Positions 18,585 through 27,300 of a DNA stretch of 64,000 nucleotides are shown here, piece by piece; the first letter of the stretch is position 1, and every line of letters begins with the position of its first letter. Source of the DNA: an uncultured Aquimarina sp. (lineage in GTDB: Bacteria > Bacteroidota > Bacteroidia > Flavobacteriales > Flavobacteriaceae); NCBI GenBank assembly GCA_947498705.1, contig CANMLW010000001.1:248001-312000 (forward strand), in the 5' to 3' direction. A program made the position numbers and the translations under genes. The notes below the pieces were generated by a model. It had not been told where the DNA came from and ran no database searches. It saw nothing but the letters and a program-made list of their open reading frames with translations.

Positions 18585-19205
18585 CTAGAATGTAGTATTG
18601 GCGATAGATCTTCTATAAGATCTTTTATAAGGATTTTGCCATAGATGAAATATAAAACTAACAGAATGTTGTAAGTGATTAGCATTACCGGGAGTATTAT
18701 TGTCTATAGAAAATTTCCCTACCGTTTGTAAATTAAGTCTGGTCGTGTAGCTTGTTTTAAAATTGATGCCAAAACCAATATTGAATGAATTATTAATTCC
18801 CCCATTAAAAAAGTTTCCTCCCCAACCACCAATAATATACATTATGTTTTTAGCATGCCTAGGATCTTTCCAATAATTAGAGATATAATTTTTTAGCATA
18901 ATATCAATGGCATAATAATTAAGATCTCTGGTATTTAATTCACTATTTATTTTTTTCTTTCTTAGAAATTGGTTTATAGAAAATGTAGCTTCGATTCCAT
19001 AGTCATATTCGAATCTTTTTTCCATTGTTACTTTAAGTAAGCGAGAAATATTCCAGTTTTCCTCGATATTAATTAATTCTTTAAATTGACTCCCAGAATT
19101 ATCAACAATATTGACACCAATCCCCAGAACCCAAGGATCTTCTTCTTGAGCACAGATATATGACATTTTAAAAATTAGTAAAATAAATAGTAAATATCGC
19201 TTCAA
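18585..19205 (-). CDS. Outer-membrane beta-barrel-like protein
   Basis: 206 residues with a cleavable signal peptide (MKRYLLFILLIFKMSYICAQ, cleavage after AQ). The mature part begins EDPWVLGIGVNIVDNSG and has alternating hydrophobic/polar strands, glycine-rich GGWGGNFFNGG, and NIGFGINF, typical of small outer-membrane beta-barrel proteins of Bacteroidota. It opens directly at the membrane-barrel start with no plug domain, so it is not a TonB receptor. It ends near the convergent propeller gene. Function unknown. Confidence 0.7.
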   Translation of the reverse strand: MKRYLLFILLIFKMSYICAQEEDPWVLGIGVNIVDNSGSQFKELINIEENWNISRLLKVTMEKRFEYDYGIEATFSINQFLRKKKINSELNTRDLNYYAIDIMLKNYISNYWKDPRHAKNIMYIIGGWGGNFFNGGINNSFNIGFGINFKTSYTTRLNLQTVGKFSIDNNTPGNANHLQHSVSFIFHLWQNPYKRSYRRSIANTTF

Positions 19206-19539
19206 ACCTATTCAATTTTAAATTCAATTTGATTAAGTTGTTAATGAGGCTTTACGGATTTATAACTCTTTCTAATGCAACTAAATAATTCACATTAGTA
19301 TAGTGTTAAAAAGGTATTTACCAAATCAACTTTAACGTATTTATTAAATTTTTGTGACGTAAGGTTTTTTTACTAGAATGATGGAAACAATACCTCTTAT
19401 CTGTCAAAAATGTAATAAATAAATTTATTTGACAGATGTGGATAGTATTAATAATAAAAATCAAAACAATAACTTTTATATTAGTTGATTTTTATATAAG
19501 TATTGAGAAAGGGGTAGTATAAATATAATGCAAATTTGA
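19206..19539. other. Intergenic, non-coding
   Basis: AT-rich stretch upstream of the minus-strand barrel gene. It holds a perfect 10-bp inverted repeat at 19399-19437 and no gene. The N-terminal part of the decayed TonB receptor that should precede 19540 cannot be recognised here. Confidence 0.5.
19399..19437. repeat. Perfect 10-bp inverted repeat
   Basis: ATCTGTCAAA at 19399-19408 and TTTGACAGAT at 19428-19437 with a 19-base spacer. Could be a regulatory-protein site or the end of a lost element. Confidence 0.5.
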
Positions 19540-19869
19540 TTAAGTTTGATATTTTTTACAGAATAGTATTCATATCTACAAAATAAGTTTTTGGTCAAAA
19601 TAGAATTGTTCGGGGCTTGAATACCGTTTACAATTGATGTTTCTCCAGAAGATAACTTTCCTATAGAGAACGGTAATACCAGTGATAATGACAATGTTTT
19701 TTTATTTAATACCGAGAAAAATAATTTTAAAGGTGAAAACTATCACCGTTTGGATTTAGGGATTCAATTTCATAAAATAACAAAACGTAAGAGAGAAAGA
19801 ACTTGGGGTATTTCAATATATAATGTATATGCAAGAAAGAATCCATATTCATTCGACTCTATTTTGTAA
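19540..19869 (+). pseudogene. C-terminal relic of a TonB-dependent receptor
   Basis: One frame reads YSYLQNKFLVKIELFGA, stop, IPFTIDVSPEDNFPIENG and then NYHRLDLGIQFHK followed by ERTWGISIYNVYARKNPYS before the stop at 19867-19869. YHRLDLG-x-FHK and RTW-x-S-x-YN-x-Y-x-RKNP are the hallmark last strands of Bacteroidota TonB receptors. Internal stops lie at 19564-19566 (TAG) and 19618-19620 (TGA, in place of the Gly expected before IPFT). Nothing of the plug and the first strands remains upstream. I read this as the last 100 or so codons of a receptor gene lost by 5' deletion and point mutation. Confidence 0.65.
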
Positions 19870-19887
19870 AAACTAACATAAAATATT

Positions 19888-20220
19888 AAAGATAAATTGG
19901 TGATAAAAGGTGCTATTGTTACCATTAGAAACGAAAATTAAGAAGAAATTAAGCTCACTTATTTAGACGAAAATAAAATGTATCAAACTACTGATTCAGA
20001 TGAGTTTTTAATAGTACCTGGAGAACAGTATAAACTAAAAATTATAATAGATGAAAAATTTTTCACCACTTTAAAAGCAGTTTTTCTAAATGAAAATCAA
20101 AAGGGTAATCCGTTCTTTCAACCCATTATCTCACCCAACAATATAGAAGGGAAAGATGTTTATAGCGTATTTGCAGGCTTCAGGTTGTTCGAGAAAACGA
20201 TAACCTTTATACCGGATTAA
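19888..20220 (+). pseudogene. Relic of a DUF4249-family lipoprotein gene
   Basis: Same reading frame as the receptor relic and about 20 bases after it: DKLVIKGAIVTIRNEN, stop (TAA 19939-19941), EEIKLTYLDENKMYQTTDS, then GEQYKLKIIID. That is the N-terminal domain pattern of DUF4249 proteins, which normally follow a TonB receptor gene. It passes directly into a C-terminal-like segment (NPFFQPIISPNNIEGKD, then SVFAGFRLFEKT and the stop at 20218-20220). About 150-200 middle residues and the signal peptide are missing. The open part from ATG 19978 (80 codons) is therefore a fragment, not a small gene. Confidence 0.6.
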
Positions 20221-20417
20221 TTCTTCTTGGTAGTCTGAATATGTCTATATACCAAGAACCCACCATATAATATAAAAGAAAGGGTTAATATGGTTCTAAA
20301 ATTCCATTCGGCTTGCGCTTGTAATCTATTATATAATCTTAAGCTTCCAAATAGTATTAAGGCAATACCTATCATCAAATCCCAATTTTTTCGGGTAGGC
20401 TTGTTTTCGTTTTCCAT
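20217..20417 (-). CDS. Small two-helix membrane protein
   Basis: 66 residues starting MENENKPTRKNWDLMIG, with two membrane segments (about residues 15-25 with LMIGIALILFGSLRL, and about 42-57 with ILTLSFILYGGFLVY). The frame is open 16 codons further upstream, but that would overlap the preceding gene by 44 bases, so the ATG at 20415-20417, four bases after the neighbour's stop, is chosen. Co-transcribed with the DUF2007-like gene. Function unknown. Confidence 0.75.
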   Translation of the reverse strand: MENENKPTRKNWDLMIGIALILFGSLRLYNRLQAQAEWNFRTILTLSFILYGGFLVYRHIQTTKKN

Positions 20418-20421
20418 TTTA

Positions 20422-20646
20422 TTAGATGTTGTTTTTAATAATTGGTAGTGCTTCTTCCAGGTCATTTTTTTTTACAAATAGTTGAATATGATGAGGAACT
20501 CCACCTCCAAAACCTGCCATCATACCTGATTTCATATCATCTCTTGTAATTGAGCCAATTTCATTTTCTTGTAACAAATTTTGTAAAAATTGAACAATTA
20601 CCAAACTACCGGTGTATACCCTTTCATATTCGCTTTCGTGAAACAT
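20422..20646 (-). CDS. DUF2007-like (putative signal transducing) small protein
   Basis: 74 residues with the family pattern: a short protein beginning YERVYTGSLVIVQFLQNLLQ, then the central GIGSI-like NEIGSITRDDM, and ending in QLFVKKNDLEEALPII, where LFV and the DL-x-xA-x-xI pattern are typical. DUF2007 proteins are small ferredoxin-fold-like proteins without known catalytic function. It lies between a 241-residue membrane protein gene (12 bases upstream) and a small membrane protein gene. Confidence 0.8.
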   Translation of the reverse strand: MFHESEYERVYTGSLVIVQFLQNLLQENEIGSITRDDMKSGMMAGFGGGVPHHIQLFVKKNDLEEALPIIKNNI

Positions 20647-20658
20647 ATTGCAAAATTA

Positions 20659-21384
20659 TTATGCATTAAAATACCTACTATTCCAAATGGCTGTATTAAA
20701 GTTTTTACCTAGTGCTACACCATAGAATAATACAATGGCAGCTACCGATTTAAACATAAAGAAAAATGTTATTATAAAGGTAGTCGTATCACTTTGCTTG
20801 CTAAATAAACCTATAGGAACCATAAAAGTAAGTAAAAGGCTAATTAAAAAGGTAAGAAAAAGTAAATTTTCGAAAGATTTGAAAAACCACATGAAGAATT
20901 TACGTAACGGGTGAAGATCATCACCCCATTTATCAACTAAATAAAAATAGTCATTTCCCATAGGAGCAAATAGCAACGGATCATCCATGTTTTCTAGTTT
21001 AAACAATTTGGATGGAGCTACAATTTTTAGACGTAGTAATTTGGTAGTATGTTGTTCTTCCAGACTTTTAATAGTAGTAATTACTCTTTTAGGTATTTTT
21101 CCTTTAAAATAAGTGAGATCTAAAAAACGTAATCGATAATCAATACAAATCTTTTTAATCTGATCAATATGATAAATATTGTGAGTTTCTAACAAATCAA
21201 AATCAAAGGTGTTTTCTGAGATAGGTATGGATGAGGTTTTTTGATCTCCAACCACATCTTTGAGCGTAGTATTGTAATTTTCGTTAAGAATTTGATATAC
21301 CTGTTGCCTCCAGTTAGAGTTTTCAAATTCTTTATCTCTTAGTCGACCAAGCTCTTGCTCTATATTTGTTCTCGGAAATAACAT
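20659..21384 (-). CDS. Conserved hypothetical membrane protein
   Basis: 241 residues. The N-terminal two thirds are soluble, without signal peptide, with the segment IDYRLRFLDLTYFKGKIPK. Two transmembrane helices follow near the C-terminus (about 173-195, LLFLTFLISLLLTFMVPIGL, and about 203-225). It heads an operon of three minus-strand genes with the DUF2007-like protein and the two-helix protein. I do not recognise a characterised family. Confidence 0.75.
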   Translation of the reverse strand: MLFPRTNIEQELGRLRDKEFENSNWRQQVYQILNENYNTTLKDVVGDQKTSSIPISENTFDFDLLETHNIYHIDQIKKICIDYRLRFLDLTYFKGKIPKRVITTIKSLEEQHTTKLLRLKIVAPSKLFKLENMDDPLLFAPMGNDYFYLVDKWGDDLHPLRKFFMWFFKSFENLLFLTFLISLLLTFMVPIGLFSKQSDTTTFIITFFFMFKSVAAIVLFYGVALGKNFNTAIWNSRYFNA

Positions 21385-21956
21385 ATCATGGGATAATAAT
21401 GTTCTAAATTAATGATTTAAAAGGAAGTAACAAAGTTAGATTTCTCATTAAATTAAAAATTTATGCCTACTATAGTTAGACAACATGATTTTTAAAATAT
21501 GGTTATTAAAATAGTATGTTTTGATGTTTTAATAAATTAAAAGTAAGGTTTTTACGTAATTATTTTGAGTTTTATATGTATTGATATTCCTGTTTTTATC
21601 TTTACTTTTGTAATGTTAAAAAAAACATAAATTTTTTGTTTTGATTGACATAATATATTACAAACATCAAGAAAGCGTTTGACTTTTTACCCCTGTTAAT
21701 AGTTGTTTGTATCATTAAATAAATATGATTTACAGTGTTAGTATTGTATATGCAACAGTATTTATTTAGTGTCCTATTCCTTTTTAAGCTTTTTAAAAGC
21801 ATATTACCGTAAACACTTACCCTTAAAATGTAAATACATAGTGATCATGGCGTTGTTGTATGCTGTGAACAGATAAAACTGAAAATGTTTTATTGACAAA
21901 ACTAATTTAAGTTACTAGAAACCGATTTGTCAAATATTAATTATAAACTATATGCT
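21385..21956. other. Long divergent intergenic region before the secreted sulfatase
   Basis: 572 bases without a credible gene; a minus-strand frame in it is low-complexity. It contains a perfect -33/-7 promoter at 21581-21610, far from either gene start, and no other recognised site. Confidence 0.6.
21581..21610 (+). promoter_or_regulatory. Consensus promoter far upstream of the secreted sulfatase gene
   Basis: TTG at 21581-21583, 19 bases, TACTTTTG at 21603-21610: an exact TTG-N19-TAnnTTTG. The predicted start near 21617 would leave a leader of about 340 bases before the ATG at 21957, so it either drives the sulfatase with a long leader or makes a separate RNA. Confidence 0.6.
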
Positions 21957-24900
21957 ATGAAAAAATTTGCAAAGTCTTTATTGTTACTTTTTACTTTTGG
22001 AATAAGTAGTCTTTTGTATTCCCAATCCCCCAATATTGTTATTATTATTGCTGATGATATGGGGTGGTCACAGGTAAGTTCTAACGAAACCAGTTTAAAC
22101 AACCCCAGTGATTTTTATGAAACTCCTATAATTGAAACTTTGGCTAGTGAGGGAATAGCTTTTCCAAATGCTTATGTGAATGGAGCGAATTGTGCACCTA
22201 CAAGAGCAGCAATATTAAGTGGTCAATGGGCTTCCAGACCAGATAATAACGTATTTGCTGTAAATAGCTTGAATAGGGGAAGTAGTTCATCTCTGCTGGT
22301 TGGTCCTGATCAAGGATTGTCGAATGGAGAAGACGAAATCCCTGCGAGTGCTATTACCATAGCAGAAACCATTAAAACTGCAGGGTATACTACTGCACAT
22401 TTTGGAAAGTATCACTCTGGAGGTAGCCAAAACAATGCCCCTACAGATCAAGGGTTTGATTTTAATTATGGCGGAGATTCTGATGGAGCTCCGGGTTCAT
22501 ATTTTGCAGCTAGTAATGGTGGTAATTGGGAATTTCATGCTAGAATAGGACCAGAACTAGATGTCTATGCAGATCCTTATACCTCTGCAGAATCTATGGC
22601 ATTAGCGGGAGATAATTCTCTTACAGGAACAGCAAAGCACGTCACCGATGCAATGGGAGATGCCGCCATAGATTTTATGAATGCTAATAATAATTCCCCA
22701 TTCTTTATGCATTTTAGTAACTATGCAATACATGGTCCATGGGGGCAAGCTAATGCCAGACCAGATTTGTATGCGAAGTACGTAGCAAAAAATAACACTA
22801 ACCCTAGTCAAATAGGGCATGATAATGTAGCGCAAGCAGCAATTTTAGAAGGAATGGATCAGACCATAGGTCGTATTGTTGATTATTTGAAAACAACCCC
22901 CGATCCTAGAAATCCAGGTAATATGTTGTCTGCTAATACTTTGGTGTATTTTATTTCTGATAATGGCGGAGCCAATGGACCTGAAGATAATACGCCGCTA
23001 AAAGGTATGAAAGGAGAATATACAGAAGGAGGAATTCGCTCTGTTACCTTTGCATGGTCTCAAGGTTTATTAGCCAATATGGGTACTGTAAATAATACTC
23101 CAATTGTGGCTTTTGATTTATATCCTACAGTAATTGATATGGCAGGAGGAACGTTACCATCAAATTATCCAATCGATGGAGTAAGCCAATGGTCTATGCT
23201 TAATGGTACAAATCCAAATTTAAATAGAGATGCTTTGTATTGGCATTTTCCTGGGTATATAGCAAATTCTCAAAGAGACCAAAGGCCGGTTTCTATTATC
23301 AGAAAAGGGGATTATAAATTAATTCATTACTATGAAACTGCTTCATACGAACTTTATAATTTAACTACTGATATAAGTGAAACTACAAATTTGCTGGCAG
23401 GATCACCAGACAATGCTATTTTAACAATTGCAAATGACATGAGTACAGATCTAAGAACACATCTTATTGATGTATCTGCGCCTTTACCAACATACCGTAG
23501 TAATGGAAATACGGTTCCATTACCAGAAATTATTGATATTTCAACGCCAGTTGATCCATCATGTGTAGCTCCTGATACTTATATCGCGTTTTGGAATTTC
23601 GATACCGCTAATGCTGCAAACGATGCTTCTAGTAATGGTAATAATCCACTTTCTACGGTGGGGACACTCACTTTTGATACAGTAGATTTTAAAGAAGGCG
23701 ATCAATCTGCAATTTTTGATGGAGCCACTAAAATACAGTATAGCCAAAACCCAGGTCCATTTTTAATAGCTGCAACTTCACAACGAAGTATTGGTATGTG
23801 GATAAAACCTACATCATTATCTGGTATTCAGAACCTTTTTGAAGAAGGAGGAGGATCGAATGGTATAGTAATGCGATTGAATGGAACTAATTTGGAATCT
23901 CTTGTAAAAAGTCTAAATGTTTCTACCAACCAATTAACAGCGGCTTTTCCAAATGATGGTGATTGGCATCATATTGCACTTGTATATAATGGTAGTATAA
24001 CAAGTCATGAATTATATATCGATGGTGTCTTGGCGGCCTCTAGTAATGCAGCTCCAGCTAACGTTCCTACTCATACAGGATCTGGAGGGTTAGGAGGTGT
24101 ACAAACTGCGGATAGCTTTGGTAATAATCTAGATAGTTTTTACAACGGAAAAATGGATGCAGTAACTGTATATAATTTTGCACTTTCTGCGGCACAAGTA
24201 TTAACTGCAGCATGTTTAGAAGATCCTAATCCTCCTGGAGAATGTACGTATTCTGTAATCAATTCTGAAGATTTTGAAGCAGGATGGGGAATTTGGACAG
24301 GTGGCGGAAGTGATGCTCGAAGAAGTGCAAGTGATGCCGCATATGCAAACTCGGGTACCTATTGTATACGATTGCGAGATAATACTTCAACTTCTGTCAT
24401 GACCACTTCTAACCTTGATCTTTCAACTTATGAAGAATTAACCATTGATTTTTCATATTACTGTAGAAGTATGGATAATGTAAATGAAGATTTTTGGCTA
24501 CAATTGTCTAGTGATGGAGGGGCAAACTTTACAACAGTAGAAGAGTGGAATCTAAATGATGAATTTGTTAATGATACCAGATATAATGATCAGGTTGTGA
24601 TAGCAGGGCCTTTTACTACTAATACACAACTTAGGTTTAGAGCAGATGCTTCTGGTAACCAGGATTGGGTGTATATTGATGATGTAGTTATAAATGGATG
24701 TGTCCCAACAAGTCCTGCAATAAAAGAAGAGTTCGTTGTTGAAAGCTCGGCAGTAGAAAACTCAACAGATGTATCTTCGAATACTAAAGACCCAAATGAA
24801 ATTGTACTCAATAAAACTATTGGATTATCGATATCGCCTAATCCATTTAAAGATGTATTGAATATTACCATGAATAACGATAATTATAGTGAAGCAAAAG

Positions 24901-25058
24901 TTCAAATATTCAATAACATAGGAAGATTGTTATACTCTAGAACTTTCAAAGCTGAAAGTACACTTACCATATCAAATCTTAATTTACCTGTTGGTCAATA
25001 TTTTATTAAAGTTACTGTTGATGGTCAACAGACTGTTAAACAATTACTAAAGAAATAA
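21957..25058 (+). CDS. Secreted multidomain sulfatase with LamG and T9SS sorting domains
   Basis: 1033 residues from ATG 21957; the frame opens 10 codons earlier at a TTG, but the signal peptide MKKFAKSLLLLFTFG begins at the ATG. Residues about 22-500 are an S1 (formylglycine-dependent) sulfatase: metal-binding IIADDMGW, the CxPxR activation motif C79-A-P-T-R, then FGKYHSGG and FISDNGGANGPEDN. Residues about 535-745 are a LamG/concanavalin-like domain (SIGMWIKPTSL, DGDWHHIALVYNG). Residues about 755-900 look like a MAM/jelly-roll domain (DWVYIDDVVINGC). Residues about 950-1033 are the Por sorting domain (LSISPNPF, FNNIGRLLYS, LPVGQYFIKV). It removes sulfate esters from an extracellular glycan; the substrate is not readable. 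Confidence 0.93.
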   Translation: MKKFAKSLLLLFTFGISSLLYSQSPNIVIIIADDMGWSQVSSNETSLNNPSDFYETPIIETLASEGIAFPNAYVNGANCAPTRAAILSGQWASRPDNNVFAVNSLNRGSSSSLLVGPDQGLSNGEDEIPASAITIAETIKTAGYTTAHFGKYHSGGSQNNAPTDQGFDFNYGGDSDGAPGSYFAASNGGNWEFHARIGPELDVYADPYTSAESMALAGDNSLTGTAKHVTDAMGDAAIDFMNANNNSPFFMHFSNYAIHGPWGQANARPDLYAKYVAKNNTNPSQIGHDNVAQAAILEGMDQTIGRIVDYLKTTPDPRNPGNMLSANTLVYFISDNGGANGPEDNTPLKGMKGEYTEGGIRSVTFAWSQGLLANMGTVNNTPIVAFDLYPTVIDMAGGTLPSNYPIDGVSQWSMLNGTNPNLNRDALYWHFPGYIANSQRDQRPVSIIRKGDYKLIHYYETASYELYNLTTDISETTNLLAGSPDNAILTIANDMSTDLRTHLIDVSAPLPTYRSNGNTVPLPEIIDISTPVDPSCVAPDTYIAFWNFDTANAANDASSNGNNPLSTVGTLTFDTVDFKEGDQSAIFDGATKIQYSQNPGPFLIAATSQRSIGMWIKPTSLSGIQNLFEEGGGSNGIVMRLNGTNLESLVKSLNVSTNQLTAAFPNDGDWHHIALVYNGSITSHELYIDGVLAASSNAAPANVPTHTGSGGLGGVQTADSFGNNLDSFYNGKMDAVTVYNFALSAAQVLTAACLEDPNPPGECTYSVINSEDFEAGWGIWTGGGSDARRSASDAAYANSGTYCIRLRDNTSTSVMTTSNLDLSTYEELTIDFSYYCRSMDNVNEDFWLQLSSDGGANFTTVEEWNLNDEFVNDTRYNDQVVIAGPFTTNTQLRFRADASGNQDWVYIDDVVINGCVPTSPAIKEEFVVESSAVENSTDVSSNTKDPNEIVLNKTIGLSISPNPFKDVLNITMNNDNYSEAKVQIFNNIGRLLYSRTFKAESTLTISNLNLPVGQYFIKVTVDGQQTVKQLLKK

Positions 25059-25078
25059 GTAAGAGTTAAATAACTAAT

Positions 25079-25125
25079 ATATATCCCGATAAGAGTGTTT
25101 TAATGCTCCTATCGGGATATTTTTA
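25079..25125 (+). terminator. Rho-independent terminator after the secreted sulfatase gene
   Basis: Stem ATATCCCGATA(AGAG) / (CTCC)TATCGGGATAT with T-run on the + strand; the A-rich left flank may allow action on the convergent chitinase transcript too. Confidence 0.9.
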
Positions 25126-25185
25126 TAACTATTGAACCCAAAAAATCAATAACTACATAGGGTTATTGAAACTTACTATTTAGTT

Positions 25186-26955
25186 TTATCGTTTCAATAT
25201 TTTAATTATTTCCTCTTGGCCATCTATAGTTACTTTTACAAAATATATTCCTGTTTTTAAGGAATTACCAATAGCAAATGTATGTGTTCCCTGAGCCAAT
25301 TCTTTATGTGATACTATTGAAGTAATTCGTTGTCCTATCTGATTATATAGTATTATAGAAGCATTAGAAGTTTTACTAACTTTTAGATGTATTTCATTCG
25401 TATCGATAATGGGGTTAGGATAAAGTGTATATGCCGAAGTATTCAAAGAAGTTGTTTTTGATGATTGACATGGCCCAATTGCTGTCCATGCAGAACTCCA
25501 ATAGGTACCAGTACCTGGAGCATAGGCCCATGCAGCACCATTACACCAACCAGAGAAAGGAAATGGTTTACATTCATAAAGAGTTCCGTTGTTTTGTACT
25601 TGGCTTCCTGCTACATAGCCACCACCTTGTGTATAATGTGCAGCTGTACATCCATTGGGATCTGCAATAGTAACCGTTGCAGTCGCAGAAGCTGTCGAAC
25701 CTGCATCGTCTGATACTTGTAAAGTAACAGTAAATACGCCAGATGTGCTGTAGGAATGATCAGGATTATTTTGAGTACTGGTTGCACCATCTCCAAAATC
25801 CCAAGAGTAAGATGTAATAGAACCATCAGGGTCGTTAGAACCAGCACTGCTAAAGGTAATAGTTTCGTTCATAGCAGCGGTATATGGCCCATTAGCATTT
25901 GCTACTGGCAATAAATTACCTGTATTACCTGTTGCAACAGCTGTAGCAAGGGTTTGTTGAAGATTATCTTGCCCTATTTCCCATATAATAACACCTCCGT
26001 ATCCGTTTGTCTTGGTGAAATTAATTTTATTAGCAACGTTTGCCGGACTATCATAAAAGATAATTTCGTTGGTTGCTTCAGAAAAACAATACGTTCCATT
26101 TTCATTGTTTTCTACAACGGTATACCCTGAGTCAATAAGCGCTTCGACTTGTGTAAAAGTTCTATAATCAGTACTGTTAAATGGTTGCCCAGGAGCACTT
26201 GCTCCCTTATAACGTACTCCGTAAAAAGCAACACCCAAATTTAGCTTTGATTTACTAATTCCTTGATTGGTCCAGTATCCAAGCCCTTGATTAACAGATG
26301 TAGTAATGTCTGTATGATGTTTGGCAGACGGTGACCAGGATCCATTGTAAGAGTAGGTCATTACATTAATATAATGCGCTTGATCTACAGCCTCTACAGG
26401 TTGATTAATCCCAAACCATGCACTGGAAGAAACATCTGTAGATAATGAAAGATTGTTAGCGTCTGCAGCAATTCGTAAATCTGTCATTAGATCGGTATAA
26501 GCATCCATATCTTCCTGTGGTAAGGGACGTTCGTTATTTTCCCAGTCAATATCAAGACCATCGGCTTTCCAGACTTTACAAATATTAATAGCATTGCTTA
26601 CAAATTTGGCTCGTGATATATCGTTTTTTGCCATAGTTGCAAAGTGCTTAGAACCGTTTTCTGCGATTCCACCAAAAGTTAATATAACTTTTGAACCTGC
26701 ATCTTTACTTCTTCTATAAACATCCAGGTATTTGTTGTACATAGAGATAGAATCCTGATTTTTAGGCCAGGCTAAGCCTCCCTCGGCCGTTGGGAAAACA
26801 GAAAAGAAATGTACATGTGTAAATTTACCAAAGTCAAAATTTTGATGGTATGTTCTATAGTAAGGGGCATATCCTACTATGTACTGTTGGCCATAACTAT
26901 AGCCAAAGAACAAAAAAGAAATAAGGATTACGAATAAGTATTTGTTGGTTTTCAT
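25186..26955 (-). CDS. GH18 chitinase with PKD, chitin-binding and T9SS sorting domains
   Basis: 589 residues. Signal peptide to about residue 22 (FFGYSYGQ). GH18 domain about 23-340: TFGG in KVILTFGGIAENG, then the catalytic DxxDxDxE motif D132-G-L-D135-I-D137-W-E139, with E139 the proton donor; NVMTYSYNG and GVIIWEIGQD complete the barrel. PKD domain about 350-430 (YSWDFGDGA, PDHSYSTSGVFTVTLQV). A CBM5/12-like chitin-binding domain about 435-497 (WCNGAAWAYAPGTGTYWSSAW). Por sorting domain about 510-589 (YTLYPNPI, GIYFVKVTI). Predicted to hydrolyse chitin outside the cell. Convergent with the sulfatase gene, divergent from the second sulfatase. Confidence 0.95.
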   Translation of the reverse strand: MKTNKYLFVILISFLFFGYSYGQQYIVGYAPYYRTYHQNFDFGKFTHVHFFSVFPTAEGGLAWPKNQDSISMYNKYLDVYRRSKDAGSKVILTFGGIAENGSKHFATMAKNDISRAKFVSNAINICKVWKADGLDIDWENNERPLPQEDMDAYTDLMTDLRIAADANNLSLSTDVSSSAWFGINQPVEAVDQAHYINVMTYSYNGSWSPSAKHHTDITTSVNQGLGYWTNQGISKSKLNLGVAFYGVRYKGASAPGQPFNSTDYRTFTQVEALIDSGYTVVENNENGTYCFSEATNEIIFYDSPANVANKINFTKTNGYGGVIIWEIGQDNLQQTLATAVATGNTGNLLPVANANGPYTAAMNETITFSSAGSNDPDGSITSYSWDFGDGATSTQNNPDHSYSTSGVFTVTLQVSDDAGSTASATATVTIADPNGCTAAHYTQGGGYVAGSQVQNNGTLYECKPFPFSGWCNGAAWAYAPGTGTYWSSAWTAIGPCQSSKTTSLNTSAYTLYPNPIIDTNEIHLKVSKTSNASIILYNQIGQRITSIVSHKELAQGTHTFAIGNSLKTGIYFVKVTIDGQEEIIKILKR

Positions 26956-27074
26956 AATTAAGAGTTTGTTTTATTTATGATGTGTTAAATTGAATTCGTA
27001 GTTGGTTTGAAATTGTTTTTTAATGAGCATCATCCAGAACATGTACAAACTTAATTATCAGTGTAAAAACTAAT

Positions 27075-27106
27075 GTTTGTAATTGTCTAAAAAAGGTTTG
27101 TATTTG
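27075..27106. promoter_or_regulatory. Direct repeat, candidate regulator binding site
   Basis: GTTTGTAATTG at 27075-27085 and GTTTGTATTTG at 27096-27106 (10 of 11 identical) are 21 bases apart, two helical turns, as expected for a dimeric AraC-type activator. Located in the chitinase/sulfatase divergent region, near the hybrid two-component regulator gene; the link is inference. Confidence 0.45.
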
Positions 27107-27241
27107 TTTTTTTTAATCAGTTCCTGTTGTGGGTTTTTAAACAGTTGTTTTTATAGAATTGATAAGGTGTCTTGAGGCTAATTATGGACAGAATTAGATG
27201 TTTTTGAGAATATTTTAAACATTATTTTTAGAACAGGGATC

Positions 27242-27249
27242 TACTTTTG
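27242..27249 (+). promoter_or_regulatory. -7 element (TACTTTTG) of the lipoprotein sulfatase gene
   Basis: Exact TAnnTTTG, about 50 bases upstream of the ATG; no TTG at the proper -33 distance, fitting an activator-dependent promoter. Confidence 0.5.
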
Positions 27250-27300
27250 TTAGTATCAAATGTGTTACAAGCATTCAATAGCATAAATTAGGAGATAAGT

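Larger units (their letters stand above)
26956..27300. other. Divergent control region between chitinase and sulfatase genes
   Basis: 345 bases, no gene. It holds two direct repeats at 27075-27106 and a -7 element at 27242-27249. A Shine-Dalgarno-like AGGAG at 27290-27294, six bases before the sulfatase ATG, is uncommon in this phylum. Confidence 0.6.

Noticed and set aside
19978-20220. 80-codon frame read as a small intact gene
   Set aside because: It continues in frame upstream beyond a stop into DUF4249-like sequence and lacks a signal peptide; it is better read as a pseudogene fragment.
20418-20465. Longer start of the small two-helix membrane protein
   Set aside because: The extension overlaps the DUF2007-like gene by 44 bases; the ATG at 20415-20417 sits four bases after the upstream stop.
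21602-21802. Minus-strand frame in the 21.4-21.9 kb intergenic region
   Set aside because: Low-complexity residues, no start context, overlapping the exact + strand promoter.
25425-25713. Two overlapping + strand frames opposite the chitinase PKD/chitin-binding region
   Set aside because: They are antisense shadows of a well-supported coding region with repetitive composition, without promoter or family features.
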